DNA of 64,000 bases from contig NZ_MAIQ01000003.1 in NCBI RefSeq assembly GCF_001678845.1, positions 1 to 64,000 of the forward strand. The letters run 5' to 3'. Origin of the DNA: Christensenella intestinihominis. Its GTDB lineage: Bacteria > Bacillota > Clostridia > Christensenellales > Christensenellaceae. Below are positions 24,073 through 32,834 of this stretch, one piece after another. Each line of letters begins with the position of its first letter. The stretch's first letter is position 1. The notes beneath the pieces were generated by a model, which saw only the letters and a program-made list of their open reading frames with translations, was not told the origin of the DNA and did no database searches. The position numbers and the translations under genes were made by a program.

Positions 24073-25278
24073 ATGCGGAAACAACAAACAACGCAGCTTT
24101 ATATTGTCATTCTTCTTGCGACTTTTGTCTGTTATGCGCTGTATGTCGTGCTGTTTGGCACGCTTTCCACCACCATGATGGACTTTTACAGCATTGGCAC
24201 CAGTGCGCAGGGCGTATTTACCATGGTCGGCAGCATCGGCGGTATTGCCGCGGCGCTTTTTTGCGCGCTGCTCGGCGAGCGTTATTTCAAACCGCGCGTC
24301 GTTGCCTTCGGGGTGCTGATCCTCGGAATCGCGACGACGCTGATCGGGTTTGCCCCGCCCTACCTTATCGTGTGCGTGTGCGCGCTGCTCGCCGGCGTCG
24401 GCTTTACGGTGATCGACGTCATGGGGCAGGCGACCGTCACGGAATATTTCCCGGATAAAACCAAAACCTTGCTGCCTATGGTGCAGATTTTCTTCGGCGC
24501 AGGCACCATGATTGGCCCTATTATGATGGCGGCCATGCTTTTTCCCGGTGATTCGCGCAGCTTTGTGAATCCGTTCCTGTTTGTGGGAATCCTCTCCCTT
24601 GCCGTCACGCTTGTGTATGCGCTTTCCCTCAAAAAAGCAATGCCGGAGCTTTCCCGCGTTGATCTCACCGCCATTGCGCAGAGCGCCCGGGAAAATCCTG
24701 CGGAAATTTTTAAATCCCCAAAATCCTGGGTCATCCTTCTTGGCTGCGGGCTGTTTTCCTGCTTCACCACTACTATGGCGGCATGGTATCCGGCATTTTT
24801 TTCCACTGTCCGCGGCTTTTCCGTGGATACGGCGGCGCTCATGCTTACGCTTTATTATGTAGGGACGCTCGCCATGCGGCTGCTCGGGCCGTTTATCTTT
24901 CGCAGGCTCCAGCCGCAGCGCGTATATGTGCTGTTCAGCATTATCAGCATCGCCTGCATGTTCGGCGCCGTCAATATTGCGTCCATCCCCGTCGCCATGG
25001 TACTGACCACCCTCGGCGGCGCGTTCTGCGCCCTCAATGTGGTCAGCGTCGTTATGATCTCCACCGCGCTTTTTCCTGCGCGCAAGGCGTCCGCAACCTC
25101 CCTTGCCGTATTTGCCTACAATATCGGCGGCATGGTGGCCCCGGTGGCGGTCGGCGCGCTCGCCGAGTCCTCCGGCCTCCAGCTTCCGCTGAACATGTTT
25201 ATTGCCATATTTGCCGTAAGCGTCGCGGTAATGGCGGTATTGTGCGTCAAGTGCAAAAAAGAACTGGCGGATGCGTAG
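24073..25278 (+). CDS. Major facilitator superfamily transporter
   Basis: 401 residues from ATG 24073, with GGGAG eight bases upstream and the promoter just before. Twelve predicted membrane helices with a central polar loop (about residues 190-215). Helices 1-2 carry FVCYALYVVLFGTLS and TSAQGVFTMVGSIGG, and the loop 2-3 motif reads LLGERYFKPR in place of the usual GxLaDrxGrr. Related to sugar/drug MFS carriers of the FucP/NarK-like layout by eye only; the substrate cannot be assigned. Single gene with its own promoter and terminator. Confidence 0.85.
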   Translation: MRKQQTTQLYIVILLATFVCYALYVVLFGTLSTTMMDFYSIGTSAQGVFTMVGSIGGIAAALFCALLGERYFKPRVVAFGVLILGIATTLIGFAPPYLIVCVCALLAGVGFTVIDVMGQATVTEYFPDKTKTLLPMVQIFFGAGTMIGPIMMAAMLFPGDSRSFVNPFLFVGILSLAVTLVYALSLKKAMPELSRVDLTAIAQSARENPAEIFKSPKSWVILLGCGLFSCFTTTMAAWYPAFFSTVRGFSVDTAALMLTLYYVGTLAMRLLGPFIFRRLQPQRVYVLFSIISIACMFGAVNIASIPVAMVLTTLGGAFCALNVVSVVMISTALFPARKASATSLAVFAYNIGGMVAPVAVGALAESSGLQLPLNMFIAIFAVSVAVMAVLCVKCKKELADA

Positions 25279-25341
25279 AACCGCCAAAGTATATCCGCAC
25301 GGGAAGCCCCGCCAGCGGAAGTCCCTGCTTATGCAAAACAA

Positions 25342-25375
25342 ACAATGCCGCATACATGAAGCTATGCGGCATTGT
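25342..25375. terminator. Bidirectional terminator between MFS and D-lyxose isomerase genes
   Basis: A 13-bp inverted repeat (ACAATGCCGCATA / TATGCGGCATTGT) with an 8-nt loop between convergent genes. Confidence 0.75.
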
Positions 25376-25439
25376 CATTATTGAAGAGCCCTGTTGCGTA
25401 GTTGAATTTTCCCGGCAGCGTTACGGCATGCGCCCTGCC

Positions 25440-26117
25440 TCAGGCCAGGGTGTCATACTCGTTGCAAAGCACGTATTTCCTGTCTTCGTCTTCCTCGATT
25501 TGTGAAAAGCGGCGTACCGGTTCTGCAAAATAGTTGTCGGTTTTATCGTCGTTCGTGGAGGAAACCTCTCCCACAACGGCGATGCCGCCCTTTCCGCCCC
25601 AAAAAGTATGGTACATATACGGGGTAAGCGTAATGCTTTGCCCGTTTTCGATTGTGATGCATTCTCCCGCATGCACCATCCGTTCCACACCGTCGCAGAA
25701 CACCCGGACGTCTTTTTCCCGGTCCGGTTTTCCGTCGCTTCCGGTATTCCACAGGCGTATTTCAAAGCCCGCGCCTGCGCGGCTGATGATATCTTCCGTC
25801 TTGGTTTTGTGCATATGGATGGGAAGCCGTTGCTTTTCCTCGAGGATAATCAGCTTTTCCGCATACGGCGTTCCCGTTGCCGTCCCCGCCACGCCATTCC
25901 TCAGCGTGAACAGCACCGCGCCGGTATTCCTGAAATCATCATTGCCGAAATCGGTCACATCCCATCCCAGCATGCACCGCTTCAGGGAATCGATGCTCCG
26001 TCCCATTCCCATGTAATCTTCCCGGGACCATCCCGCAAAGGGCGGAAGCGAAATCCGGAAGGCCCCGAGGGCCTCCCGCGCCTTTTCGATCGCCGTCTGT
26101 ATTTCCGAACGTTTCAT
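25440..26117 (-). CDS. D-lyxose isomerase (cupin type)
   Basis: 225 residues, the usual size. The cupin metal site is complete: His101 and His103 in PIHMHKTKTED, Glu108, and His170 in TPYMYHTFWGG, matching the positions of the characterised E. coli enzyme family. Such enzymes interconvert D-lyxose and D-xylulose, and D-mannose and D-fructose. It is the last gene of a seven-gene minus-strand cluster with a CUT2 importer, a zinc dehydrogenase and a two-component system. That suggests uptake and use of a lyxose- or mannose-related sugar or polyol. GGGAGG precedes the ATG. Confidence 0.88.
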   Translation of the reverse strand: MKRSEIQTAIEKAREALGAFRISLPPFAGWSREDYMGMGRSIDSLKRCMLGWDVTDFGNDDFRNTGAVLFTLRNGVAGTATGTPYAEKLIILEEKQRLPIHMHKTKTEDIISRAGAGFEIRLWNTGSDGKPDREKDVRVFCDGVERMVHAGECITIENGQSITLTPYMYHTFWGGKGGIAVVGEVSSTNDDKTDNYFAEPVRRFSQIEEDEDRKYVLCNEYDTLA

Positions 26118-26133
26118 AAACAGTCCTCCCGGA

Positions 26134-27123
26134 TCAATCCTTTTTCTTGTTTTGGAACGAATTAATCAGCACCGCGCCGATAATCAGGGCGCCCTGTACA
26201 ATATACTGGACATATTCGTCCACCCCGTTCAGCGTCATCGCATTGTTGATGATGCCAAGGAACAGCAGCCCGAGGAACGTCCCGCTGGCCGTACCCCGGC
26301 CCCCTGCGAGGCTGGCGCCGCCGATAATGACCGCCGATATGGCCGTCATTTCCCAGCCTCTTCCAAAGGAAAACGTCCCCGACATAACCTGGGAGGAAAG
26401 CAGGATGCCGCTGATTGCGCAGCATGCCTGCACAATCATCATAACGGACGTTTTGACTTTATTTACATTGATCCCCGAAAGCCTTGCGGATTCCGGATTA
26501 CCGCCCACGGCGTAGACGGCGCGGCCAAACCGCGAATATTTGAGGATAATCAGAACAATGATAAACACGGCGACAAGGAACACCGCGGGTACGGGCAGTA
26601 TCCCGCCGATCGAGCCTGCGCCGAACACGCTGTACCACGACGGCAGCGTCGTAACGGGGAAACCCGACGATATAACTGCGGCCACTCCATAAAGCAGGTT
26701 CAGCATGCCCAGTGTAATAATAAACGAGGGCATTTTGAATTTCGTCAGCAGGAAGCCGTTGAACAGTCCGATGCCGATCGACACGATGACCGCAAGAATC
26801 ATTCCCAGCACCACAGCGCTTTCCATAGGCATAATCCCCGCTTCGGAAAGCTTCCCGGCGGTAAGGGCCGTAATTACGCCGCTCAGCGCGACGGTCGAGC
26901 CGACCGAAAGGTCGATCTCCCCGGCGATAATCACAAAGGTCATCCCAAACGCGATGATACCGGTCATGGAAACGTTCCGCAGGATATTCAGCAGGTTCCC
27001 CGGCTTTATGAATGCGTCCGACGTAATCGCCATGATAATAAACAATAAAATCAGTATGATCTCCAGCATATGCTTGCTGAGAATAGCCGGAGCATTTATT
27101 TTGGTCTTTGCTTGTGCGTCCAC
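26134..27123 (-). CDS. CUT2-family sugar ABC transporter permease
   Basis: 329 residues; the start is GTG at 27123 with GGAGG eight bases upstream, overlapping the end of the ATPase gene region by spacing of one base. Eight to ten membrane helices; motifs IIAGEIDLSVGSTVALSG, YAVGGNPESARLSGIN (ATPase contact) and AVIIGGASLAGGRGTASG. Membrane part of transporter 2. Confidence 0.92.
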   Translation of the reverse strand: MDAQAKTKINAPAILSKHMLEIILILLFIIMAITSDAFIKPGNLLNILRNVSMTGIIAFGMTFVIIAGEIDLSVGSTVALSGVITALTAGKLSEAGIMPMESAVVLGMILAVIVSIGIGLFNGFLLTKFKMPSFIITLGMLNLLYGVAAVISSGFPVTTLPSWYSVFGAGSIGGILPVPAVFLVAVFIIVLIILKYSRFGRAVYAVGGNPESARLSGINVNKVKTSVMMIVQACCAISGILLSSQVMSGTFSFGRGWEMTAISAVIIGGASLAGGRGTASGTFLGLLFLGIINNAMTLNGVDEYVQYIVQGALIIGAVLINSFQNKKKD

Positions 27124-27124
27124 T

Positions 27125-28612
27125 TTACATACCTCCCATGCAATATGTATAAAGCTGTTCGTTGGTAAGCTCGTCGGGAATGACTTCGCCCACGAATTTC
27201 CCAGCCTGCATAATCAATATCCTCTGGCATACCTCCAGCAATTCTTCAAGCTCGGTCGAAACCATAATGCAGGAAACCCCTTTTCTGGATTGCTCCCATA
27301 TGATTTTGAATATCTGCTGTTTTGCGTTGATATCGATGCCCCTTGAAGGCTCGTCGAAAATGATAACCGACGGATCGGTATTCAGCCAGTTGCCGACCAC
27401 TACCTTTTGCTGGTTCCCGCCCGAAAGGTCGCTTACGGGCATGGAGGTGTCGGCCACCTTTATTTGCAGGTTTTCAACCTGCCTGTCAATGTATTGCTTC
27501 TGCTTGGCCTTGTCGATCATCCCGTTCGGGGTCAGCGCCTCAAGGCTCGCATAGCACAAATTATCCCCGATGGGCGCGTCCAGGATCAGCCCTTCGTGCT
27601 TCCTGTCCTCGGGCGTCAGCGCCATCCCGAGTTTTTTCATCCGGATCAGGTTGGCGCTTTTCACATGCTCGCCCCTGAATATAATTTCCCCGGAATGGAA
27701 CGGGTCCGCGCCAAAGATGGATTTCAGCAGCTCGGTCCGCCCCGAACCCAGCATGCCCGCGATTCCAAGTATCTCGCCCTTTTTCAGCTGGAAGGAAATA
27801 TTTTCAAATTTGTTCCTGCGCGTAAGGTTTTTTACCTCCAACACAACTTCGTCCGAAACCATCAGGTCGTCCGGCCGCTTGGGTATGCTCACCTGCCCGA
27901 ACATCATGTTAATCAGGTCGCTGTGCGAGGTCTCCTGCATCATAACCTTGCCGATCAGTCTGCCGTCCCGCAGCACCGTGCATGTGTCCGCAACCTGCCA
28001 CAATTCATCCAGCTTATGCGATACATAAATAATAATGACGTCTTTTTCCTTCAGGGAACGGATGATTTTGAACAGCGATTCCACCTCATGCTTGGCAAGG
28101 GAGGACGTGGGTTCGTCAAGCAGCAGCACCTTGGGATGAAAGCTCATCGCCTTGGCGATTTCGATCATCTGCATCTGCCACATGCTCAAATCCCCGACAA
28201 TTGCGTCCGGCGATATTTCTATTTCCAGCTGTTTCAATAATTCCCGCACATTTTCCCTCGCCGCGTGCCAGTCCAGAAGACCGCCCTTTTTCACCGGAAT
28301 GCGGTTAATAAGAATATTTTCCGTTACGGTAAGCGTAGGAATCAGACTTAACTCCTGGTATACGGTCGCAATTCCCTTCGACATAGCGTAGGTCGTATCA
28401 AATTTTTCGATTTTTTCGGAATCGAGGACAATTTCGCCTTCCGTCGGCGCGTGGGCCCCGGAAAAAATTTTCAGCAGGGTGGATTTCCCCGAGCCGTTTT
28501 TTCCAACCAGCGCATGGACCTTCCCGCTTTCAAACGAAACATTGATGTCATCCAGCGCCAGTGTGCCGGGAAATTTTTTTACAATGTGATGGGCTTCCAG
28601 TACACTACTCAT
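27125..28612 (-). CDS. CUT2-family sugar ABC transporter ATPase
   Basis: 495 residues. Domain 1: Walker A LVGKNGSGKSTL, Walker B VLLLDEPTSSL, with the family loop FPGTLALDDINVSFESGKV. Domain 2: GMLGSGRTEL, signature LSGGNQQKVV, Walker B VIIFDEPSRGID. All catalytic residues of domain 1 are normal. Couples ATP hydrolysis to import through the permease at 26134-27123. AGAGG precedes the ATG, and a strong hairpin separates it from the binding-protein gene. Confidence 0.93.
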   Translation of the reverse strand: MSSVLEAHHIVKKFPGTLALDDINVSFESGKVHALVGKNGSGKSTLLKIFSGAHAPTEGEIVLDSEKIEKFDTTYAMSKGIATVYQELSLIPTLTVTENILINRIPVKKGGLLDWHAARENVRELLKQLEIEISPDAIVGDLSMWQMQMIEIAKAMSFHPKVLLLDEPTSSLAKHEVESLFKIIRSLKEKDVIIIYVSHKLDELWQVADTCTVLRDGRLIGKVMMQETSHSDLINMMFGQVSIPKRPDDLMVSDEVVLEVKNLTRRNKFENISFQLKKGEILGIAGMLGSGRTELLKSIFGADPFHSGEIIFRGEHVKSANLIRMKKLGMALTPEDRKHEGLILDAPIGDNLCYASLEALTPNGMIDKAKQKQYIDRQVENLQIKVADTSMPVSDLSGGNQQKVVVGNWLNTDPSVIIFDEPSRGIDINAKQQIFKIIWEQSRKGVSCIMVSTELEELLEVCQRILIMQAGKFVGEVIPDELTNEQLYTYCMGGM

Positions 28613-28635
28613 AACAACCTCTTTTTATCAATTTA

Positions 28636-28667
28636 TTACGGGAATGGGCGTCGGCCCATTCCCGTAA
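28636..28667 (-). promoter_or_regulatory. Intercistronic hairpin after the binding-protein gene
   Basis: A perfect 14-bp stem (TTACGGGAATGGGC / GCCCATTCCCGTAA) with a 4-nt loop lies between the binding-protein stop and the ATPase start. No T-run follows on the minus strand, so partial termination or 3'-end protection is more likely than full stop. Confidence 0.65.
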
Positions 28668-28702
28668 CCAGTTTCTTCCACAAACAATCGGTATGCCTGT
28701 CC

Positions 28703-29785
28703 TCAGTTGCCCGTACGTTCTTTCAGGTTTGTCAGGAAGGTCTCGATTCCGGCCTGGTCCGCCCTGTCGAGCAGGATGCCGTCAACCGTGAGGATATCCC
28801 CGGTGGCGTCCGCGGTCCCCATAATGTTCTGGATCAGCATTTCCATTGATTTGTAGCCCATGCTGTATGCGTCCTGTCCGGTTACCGCCTGGAGGATATT
28901 GTCGTCCTCCTGGAGCATCGCGGCAATCTGTTCGCTGGCGTCGATGCCGAATACGAACACTTCGCCTGCCTTGCCCGCGTTTTTAACCGCCATGGTCGCG
29001 CCGACCGTGCCGCCGTCGTTGGCCGCAAATATGATATCCACGTCCGGATGTGCCGTCAGGATGTCGTTGGCAACCGTAACCGCCTTATCCTGCACCCATG
29101 CGTCCTGGTCCGCGATAACCTCCACGCCGTCCATTCCTTCAAGCTCGCCGAGGAAGCCGTCTACGCGCGCCGCGCTCTTTTCGGGAAGCAGAGATTTAAA
29201 CTGCACCACCGCGATCTTGGCTTTTCCGCCCAGTTTTTCCTCGATGAATTTCTTGGCGATTTTGCCCGTGGAAGAGCCGAGTTGGCCCTGGTCGGACGTA
29301 TAGCCGCCTACGATAAAGTCCGCATTGGAAAGCGTGCTGTCCGTAAGTGTGATTTTCATTCCCTTGGAAGCGGCGTCCTTAAGCGTCGTAATAGAGGATT
29401 CCTCGTTAAGCGGCGCGATCGAGATGCCGTCGAGGCCCTGCTCCACATAGGTGTTGATGAGCTGTGTTTCCTTGGACTGGTCGTTATTGACATTGCTGGT
29501 GGAGCACTCCACGCCCGCAGCGTCCGCAGCGTCCTGGTATCCTTTTGAAAGCAGCTTCATGAATTGGTCCTCAAGGTAAACGATCCCCGCTACCTTGATG
29601 TCCGCCGGGTCCTTCGCCCCGGCCTGGGATACCTCTGCGCCCTGCGTCTCCTCTGCCGGCGCCGTGGTCTCTGCCGACGGTTCGTTCGATGCCTCGGTCG
29701 ATGTTGCGGGCGCGCCGCAGGCTGCCATTGATAATACAAGGACAAATACCATGCAAAGCATCAGAACTTTACTCATTTTTTTCAT
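28703..29785 (-). CDS. Sugar-binding lipoprotein of CUT2 ABC transporter
   Basis: 360 residues from ATG 29785 (AGGAG nine bases upstream). Lipoprotein signal ending LSMAAC (Cys about 22), Thr/Glu/Ser linker (about 25-55), then the ribose-binding fold: KVAGIVYLEDQFMKLLSKGY, LDGISIAPLNEESSI, MKITLTDSTLSNADFIVGGY, VDIIFAANDGGTVGATMAV, VFVFGIDASEQIAAML. Exported solute receptor of transporter 2. A promoter with an inverted repeat lies upstream, so the transporter genes can be expressed separately from the regulatory genes. Confidence 0.92.
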   Translation of the reverse strand: MKKMSKVLMLCMVFVLVLSMAACGAPATSTEASNEPSAETTAPAEETQGAEVSQAGAKDPADIKVAGIVYLEDQFMKLLSKGYQDAADAAGVECSTSNVNNDQSKETQLINTYVEQGLDGISIAPLNEESSITTLKDAASKGMKITLTDSTLSNADFIVGGYTSDQGQLGSSTGKIAKKFIEEKLGGKAKIAVVQFKSLLPEKSAARVDGFLGELEGMDGVEVIADQDAWVQDKAVTVANDILTAHPDVDIIFAANDGGTVGATMAVKNAGKAGEVFVFGIDASEQIAAMLQEDDNILQAVTGQDAYSMGYKSMEMLIQNIMGTADATGDILTVDGILLDRADQAGIETFLTNLKERTGN

Positions 29786-29851
29786 AATGTCTTCTCCTTT
29801 TTCTTTTTTTATTTTGAAAAACAATTGATGGTGAATTGATCTGTTGGTTTT

Positions 29852-29900
29852 ATTGTATTGAAAACAAAAAACAATCACAATATGACTGTTTTTTGTTTTC
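29852..29900 (-). promoter_or_regulatory. Promoter overlapped by a long inverted repeat (transporter 2)
   Basis: Minus strand: -35 TTGTGA (29875-29880), 17-bp spacer, -10 TACAAT (29852-29857). A 14-bp perfect inverted repeat (GAAAACAAAAAACA at 29860-29873, its complement at 29887-29900) is centred on the -35 box. This is a candidate site for the YesN-like regulator; it could also act as a weak terminator of the upstream kinase gene. Confidence 0.5.
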
Positions 29901-29934
29901 TTGTATTATTTTTACCAATATGGGGCAAACGCAG

Positions 29935-31719
29935 TTATCTTACAACAGGAATCTTGATAAAGACTCCCGTGCCGACATTTTCCTCGCTGTAAATATCGAG
30001 GCCGTAATTTTTCCCGTACCGCAGCTGGATTTGGGTGTTGAGGTTTTTAATGGCAAAATTCCCGCTCTCTTCCATATTGTTGTCCCGCAGGGCTTTCCTG
30101 ATCTCCTCCAGCTTGGCGGCAGGAATCCCGACGCCGTTGTCTTCCACGCAAATCTGGAGCGTTCCGCCGTCTTCATGGGCCGTAATGTTGATGGTTCCTT
30201 CCCCTTTTTTGGCTTCAAGCCCATGGTAAACCGCATTTTCGGCCAGCGGCTGCAAAAGCAGCTTCAATACCTTGCAGTCAAGGAGCTCCTCCGGAACGGA
30301 AAGGGAAAACCGGAATTTTCCGTTGAAGCGTATATTTTGTACGGTGAGGTAGCTTTTGACGATTTCCAGCGCTTCCTCCAGCCGGACAATTTCCTTTCCT
30401 CCCGAAAGGCTCACCCGGAAAAACTGGGAAAGTGCAAAAACCATTTTCGATATTTCGGGCACATCGTGCAGCTGCGCGATGCTGTAAATCGAGTCCAGCG
30501 TGTTGTAGAGGAAATGGGGGTTAATCTGTTCCTGCAAAAGCCTTATTTTTGCTTCCTTATTAAGCGCTTTCTCGTTGGTCAGGTTGCGGATCAGCTCATT
30601 GAGCTCGATCACCATGTCGTTGAAGCCCTGGAACACCTTTTGATATTCGTCCTTCCGCGGTTCGTTGATGCGGATGTCGAGGTTGCGGTTTTGTATTTCC
30701 TGCATTGCGTACACAAGCTTTTCCGTGGGCTTTATGATGGAACGGGAAATAATAATGGAAATGACGGGCGTTGCAATCGCCATCATCACAATAATAAGGA
30801 TCAGCAGCTTTTTGGTTTCATAAAGACCGCCCAAAAAATCCGTCGTTTCAAGGATTGTCGTATAGGTCCAGCCCGTATTGGACGACCGATCGGTCACAAC
30901 CAGATATTCGTTTCCCCCCTCGTTTGTCATGAAATACGGCCGCGGTCCGTCGGGGAGGCGCGCTTCTATATCCTTTTCAATCCGCAGCAGGCTGCTGTCC
31001 GTCAGATCGGGCAGGTTGTTCCTGCTCAAAAGCTTTCCGCCCGCGTCATAAACTGCCATGCCGCCCGGGACATTCAGCATCGTGTCGTTGTATGCCGTCC
31101 GGAATACGCTGCTTTTCAGGTTCAGGGCATAGATTCCAATCACCTCGCCCGCTTCGTTGTAAAGGGATTGGTTGTAGGTCAGCAGGGTTTCATCCACGGG
31201 CCGCCCCTGCAGCGTATCGAAGTTGATCGGGCTGCTCACATACCATTCCCCCGCGCCGGGGCTTTCCAGTTCATGTTCAAGGAAGGATATGTTTTCGTGG
31301 TCTACGCCCTCATAATAGGTGGTATTTGTGGTAATCACCGTGTTGCGCCCGGGCAGGAACAGGTACAGGGAATCGATATCCTGCACAATGTTCGGCGCTT
31401 TGATGCTTTCAAGGAATGAATTCAGTTTCGTATACAGCTCCGCATAGGCCGTATTCTTTTCCGCCTCGGAAGCCCTGTTCGCCTGCTCAACAGAAAGGAT
31501 AAAGCCGTTGTCGTTCTGCATCCTTTTGCTCAATGAGACAAGCGCTTTCAGGCTCGAATCAAAGGACGACATGGCTTTATCCATCCCGGTAATCACGCCT
31601 GCCGCCGTCTGGTTGACCACCGAATTTTCCGCCTGCGTATAAATCAGCAGGTTGGTGATAATCGCGGGCAGCAAAATCGCGAGAAATATAACAAAAAACG
31701 TTTTGATTTTAAAACTCAT
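29935..31719 (-). CDS. Sensor histidine kinase, YesM-like (LytS/YesM class)
   Basis: 594 residues. Membrane helix 1 (about 7-28), an extracellular sensor domain (about 30-295, dCache-like), helix 2 (about 298-322), HAMP linker (about 322-375), phosphoacceptor helix LQEQINPHFLYNTLDS with His near residue 399, and an ATPase domain (about 480-594; LQPLAENAVYHGLE and VEDNGVGIPAAK). This class pairs with AraC-type response regulators and controls sugar use. Its gene is separated from its regulator gene by the alcohol dehydrogenase gene. Its ribosome site is weak, so it may rely on coupling to the dehydrogenase gene, which stops 9 bp upstream. Confidence 0.93.
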   Translation of the reverse strand: MSFKIKTFFVIFLAILLPAIITNLLIYTQAENSVVNQTAAGVITGMDKAMSSFDSSLKALVSLSKRMQNDNGFILSVEQANRASEAEKNTAYAELYTKLNSFLESIKAPNIVQDIDSLYLFLPGRNTVITTNTTYYEGVDHENISFLEHELESPGAGEWYVSSPINFDTLQGRPVDETLLTYNQSLYNEAGEVIGIYALNLKSSVFRTAYNDTMLNVPGGMAVYDAGGKLLSRNNLPDLTDSSLLRIEKDIEARLPDGPRPYFMTNEGGNEYLVVTDRSSNTGWTYTTILETTDFLGGLYETKKLLILIIVMMAIATPVISIIISRSIIKPTEKLVYAMQEIQNRNLDIRINEPRKDEYQKVFQGFNDMVIELNELIRNLTNEKALNKEAKIRLLQEQINPHFLYNTLDSIYSIAQLHDVPEISKMVFALSQFFRVSLSGGKEIVRLEEALEIVKSYLTVQNIRFNGKFRFSLSVPEELLDCKVLKLLLQPLAENAVYHGLEAKKGEGTINITAHEDGGTLQICVEDNGVGIPAAKLEEIRKALRDNNMEESGNFAIKNLNTQIQLRYGKNYGLDIYSEENVGTGVFIKIPVVR

Positions 31720-31728
31720 ATCATAATC

Positions 31729-32748
31729 TTAGTCGTTTATCATCACGGCCTTGACGGCATTCTCCGCATCCTTGAGGTACCGCTCGAGTCCCTCCACGGA
31801 TTCAAGCAGGGGGAACGTATGGGTAATCAGCGATTTCGTATCCACAAGGCCCGCCTTCAGCATATCGATGCACATCGGGAAATAGAGGGCCGGTATGGCG
31901 TTCGAGCCCCTGATCTGGAGCTTATCCAGATGGACCTTGTTGGAATCAAACGAAACAACCGCGTCGGGGCCGTAGCTGATCCCGAGGAACGCCACCACGC
32001 CGCCGGTCCTGCATACATTAACGGCGCTCGTGATCGTGGAAGGCGGCGCCGATACCATGACTTTATCGACTCCTCCTTTTTCAAAGCCGTAATCCTCCAG
32101 TTTCACGCGGTCGGTATAGATCAGCTCGTCGGCGCCGAATTGCTTTGCCAGCTCGCATCTCTTTTTGTTGGCCGAAAATTCCGCCGCATAAATTTTCCTT
32201 GCCCCGCTTGATTTTGCCATTTGCAGCGCCATCAGGCCAATCGGGCCCGCCCCCAGCACAAGGACGTCGTCGTTCAGGCGGATATCCGCCGTTTTCACGA
32301 GGTCGAGCGCCACTCCGAGCGGCTCGATCACACTGGCTTCTTCAAAGCTGAGCCCGTCGTATTTCACGCAAAGCTCATGGGGAACGATGGCATATTCGGC
32401 AAACCCCATGCTGTTATCCTTAAGCTCCATGAAGCTTGGCCCGTTGACGGAAAAATCCACCCTGCCGTCGCGCGAGCAATCGGCAAGCGGATCAAAGGTC
32501 GAGGTTTCCACAACCACCGTGTCCCCTTCCGCGAGGCCCGCGGTTCCCTTCCCGGCCTTGGCGACGATACCCGAAAATTCATGGCCGAACGGCTCCCATT
32601 CCTTGGCGGCGTATTTGGCGAGAATATTGTCGTGTCCGCAATAACCGCATGCCTTGATTTTGACTAAAACCTCGCCGTCGCGCAGTTCCCTCAGGTCCAC
32701 GTCCCGGATTTCAAATTGGTACGGCGCCCGTAAATAAACAGCTTTCAT
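31729..32748 (-). CDS. Zinc-dependent medium-chain alcohol (polyol) dehydrogenase
   Basis: 339 residues from ATG 32748 (GGGGAGG eight bases upstream). Catalytic zinc ligands: Cys37 in KACGYCGHDN and His/Glu in PFGHEFSG. The structural zinc lobe is reduced (few cysteines around DPLADCSRDGRVDFS). Cofactor site: LVLGAGPIGLMALQMAKSSGA. Resembles sorbitol, threonine and galactitol-1-phosphate dehydrogenases, which oxidise secondary alcohols with NAD. Next to a sugar importer and D-lyxose isomerase it probably oxidises a sugar alcohol. It is placed between the regulator and the kinase of the two-component pair. Confidence 0.88.
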   Translation of the reverse strand: MKAVYLRAPYQFEIRDVDLRELRDGEVLVKIKACGYCGHDNILAKYAAKEWEPFGHEFSGIVAKAGKGTAGLAEGDTVVVETSTFDPLADCSRDGRVDFSVNGPSFMELKDNSMGFAEYAIVPHELCVKYDGLSFEEASVIEPLGVALDLVKTADIRLNDDVLVLGAGPIGLMALQMAKSSGARKIYAAEFSANKKRCELAKQFGADELIYTDRVKLEDYGFEKGGVDKVMVSAPPSTITSAVNVCRTGGVVAFLGISYGPDAVVSFDSNKVHLDKLQIRGSNAIPALYFPMCIDMLKAGLVDTKSLITHTFPLLESVEGLERYLKDAENAVKAVMIND

Positions 32749-32834
32749 TGATACATCCTCCCCGAATTTAATATTGTATAGGAATATCATATACCGGCGC
32801 AAAGCCGGTAAGCCATAGTCTATCTTTGTTTTTT

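Noticed and set aside
24070-25353. A 427-codon open frame on the minus strand opposite the MFS gene
   Set aside because: The MFS product is clearly real (twelve helices, own promoter and terminator), while the antisense product is a His/Arg/Gly-rich sequence without a fold.
29836-31419. A 527-codon open frame on the plus strand
   Set aside because: It lies entirely opposite the sensor kinase gene, has no ribosome site, and its product has no recognisable motif; it is an antisense shadow of a high-G+C coding region.
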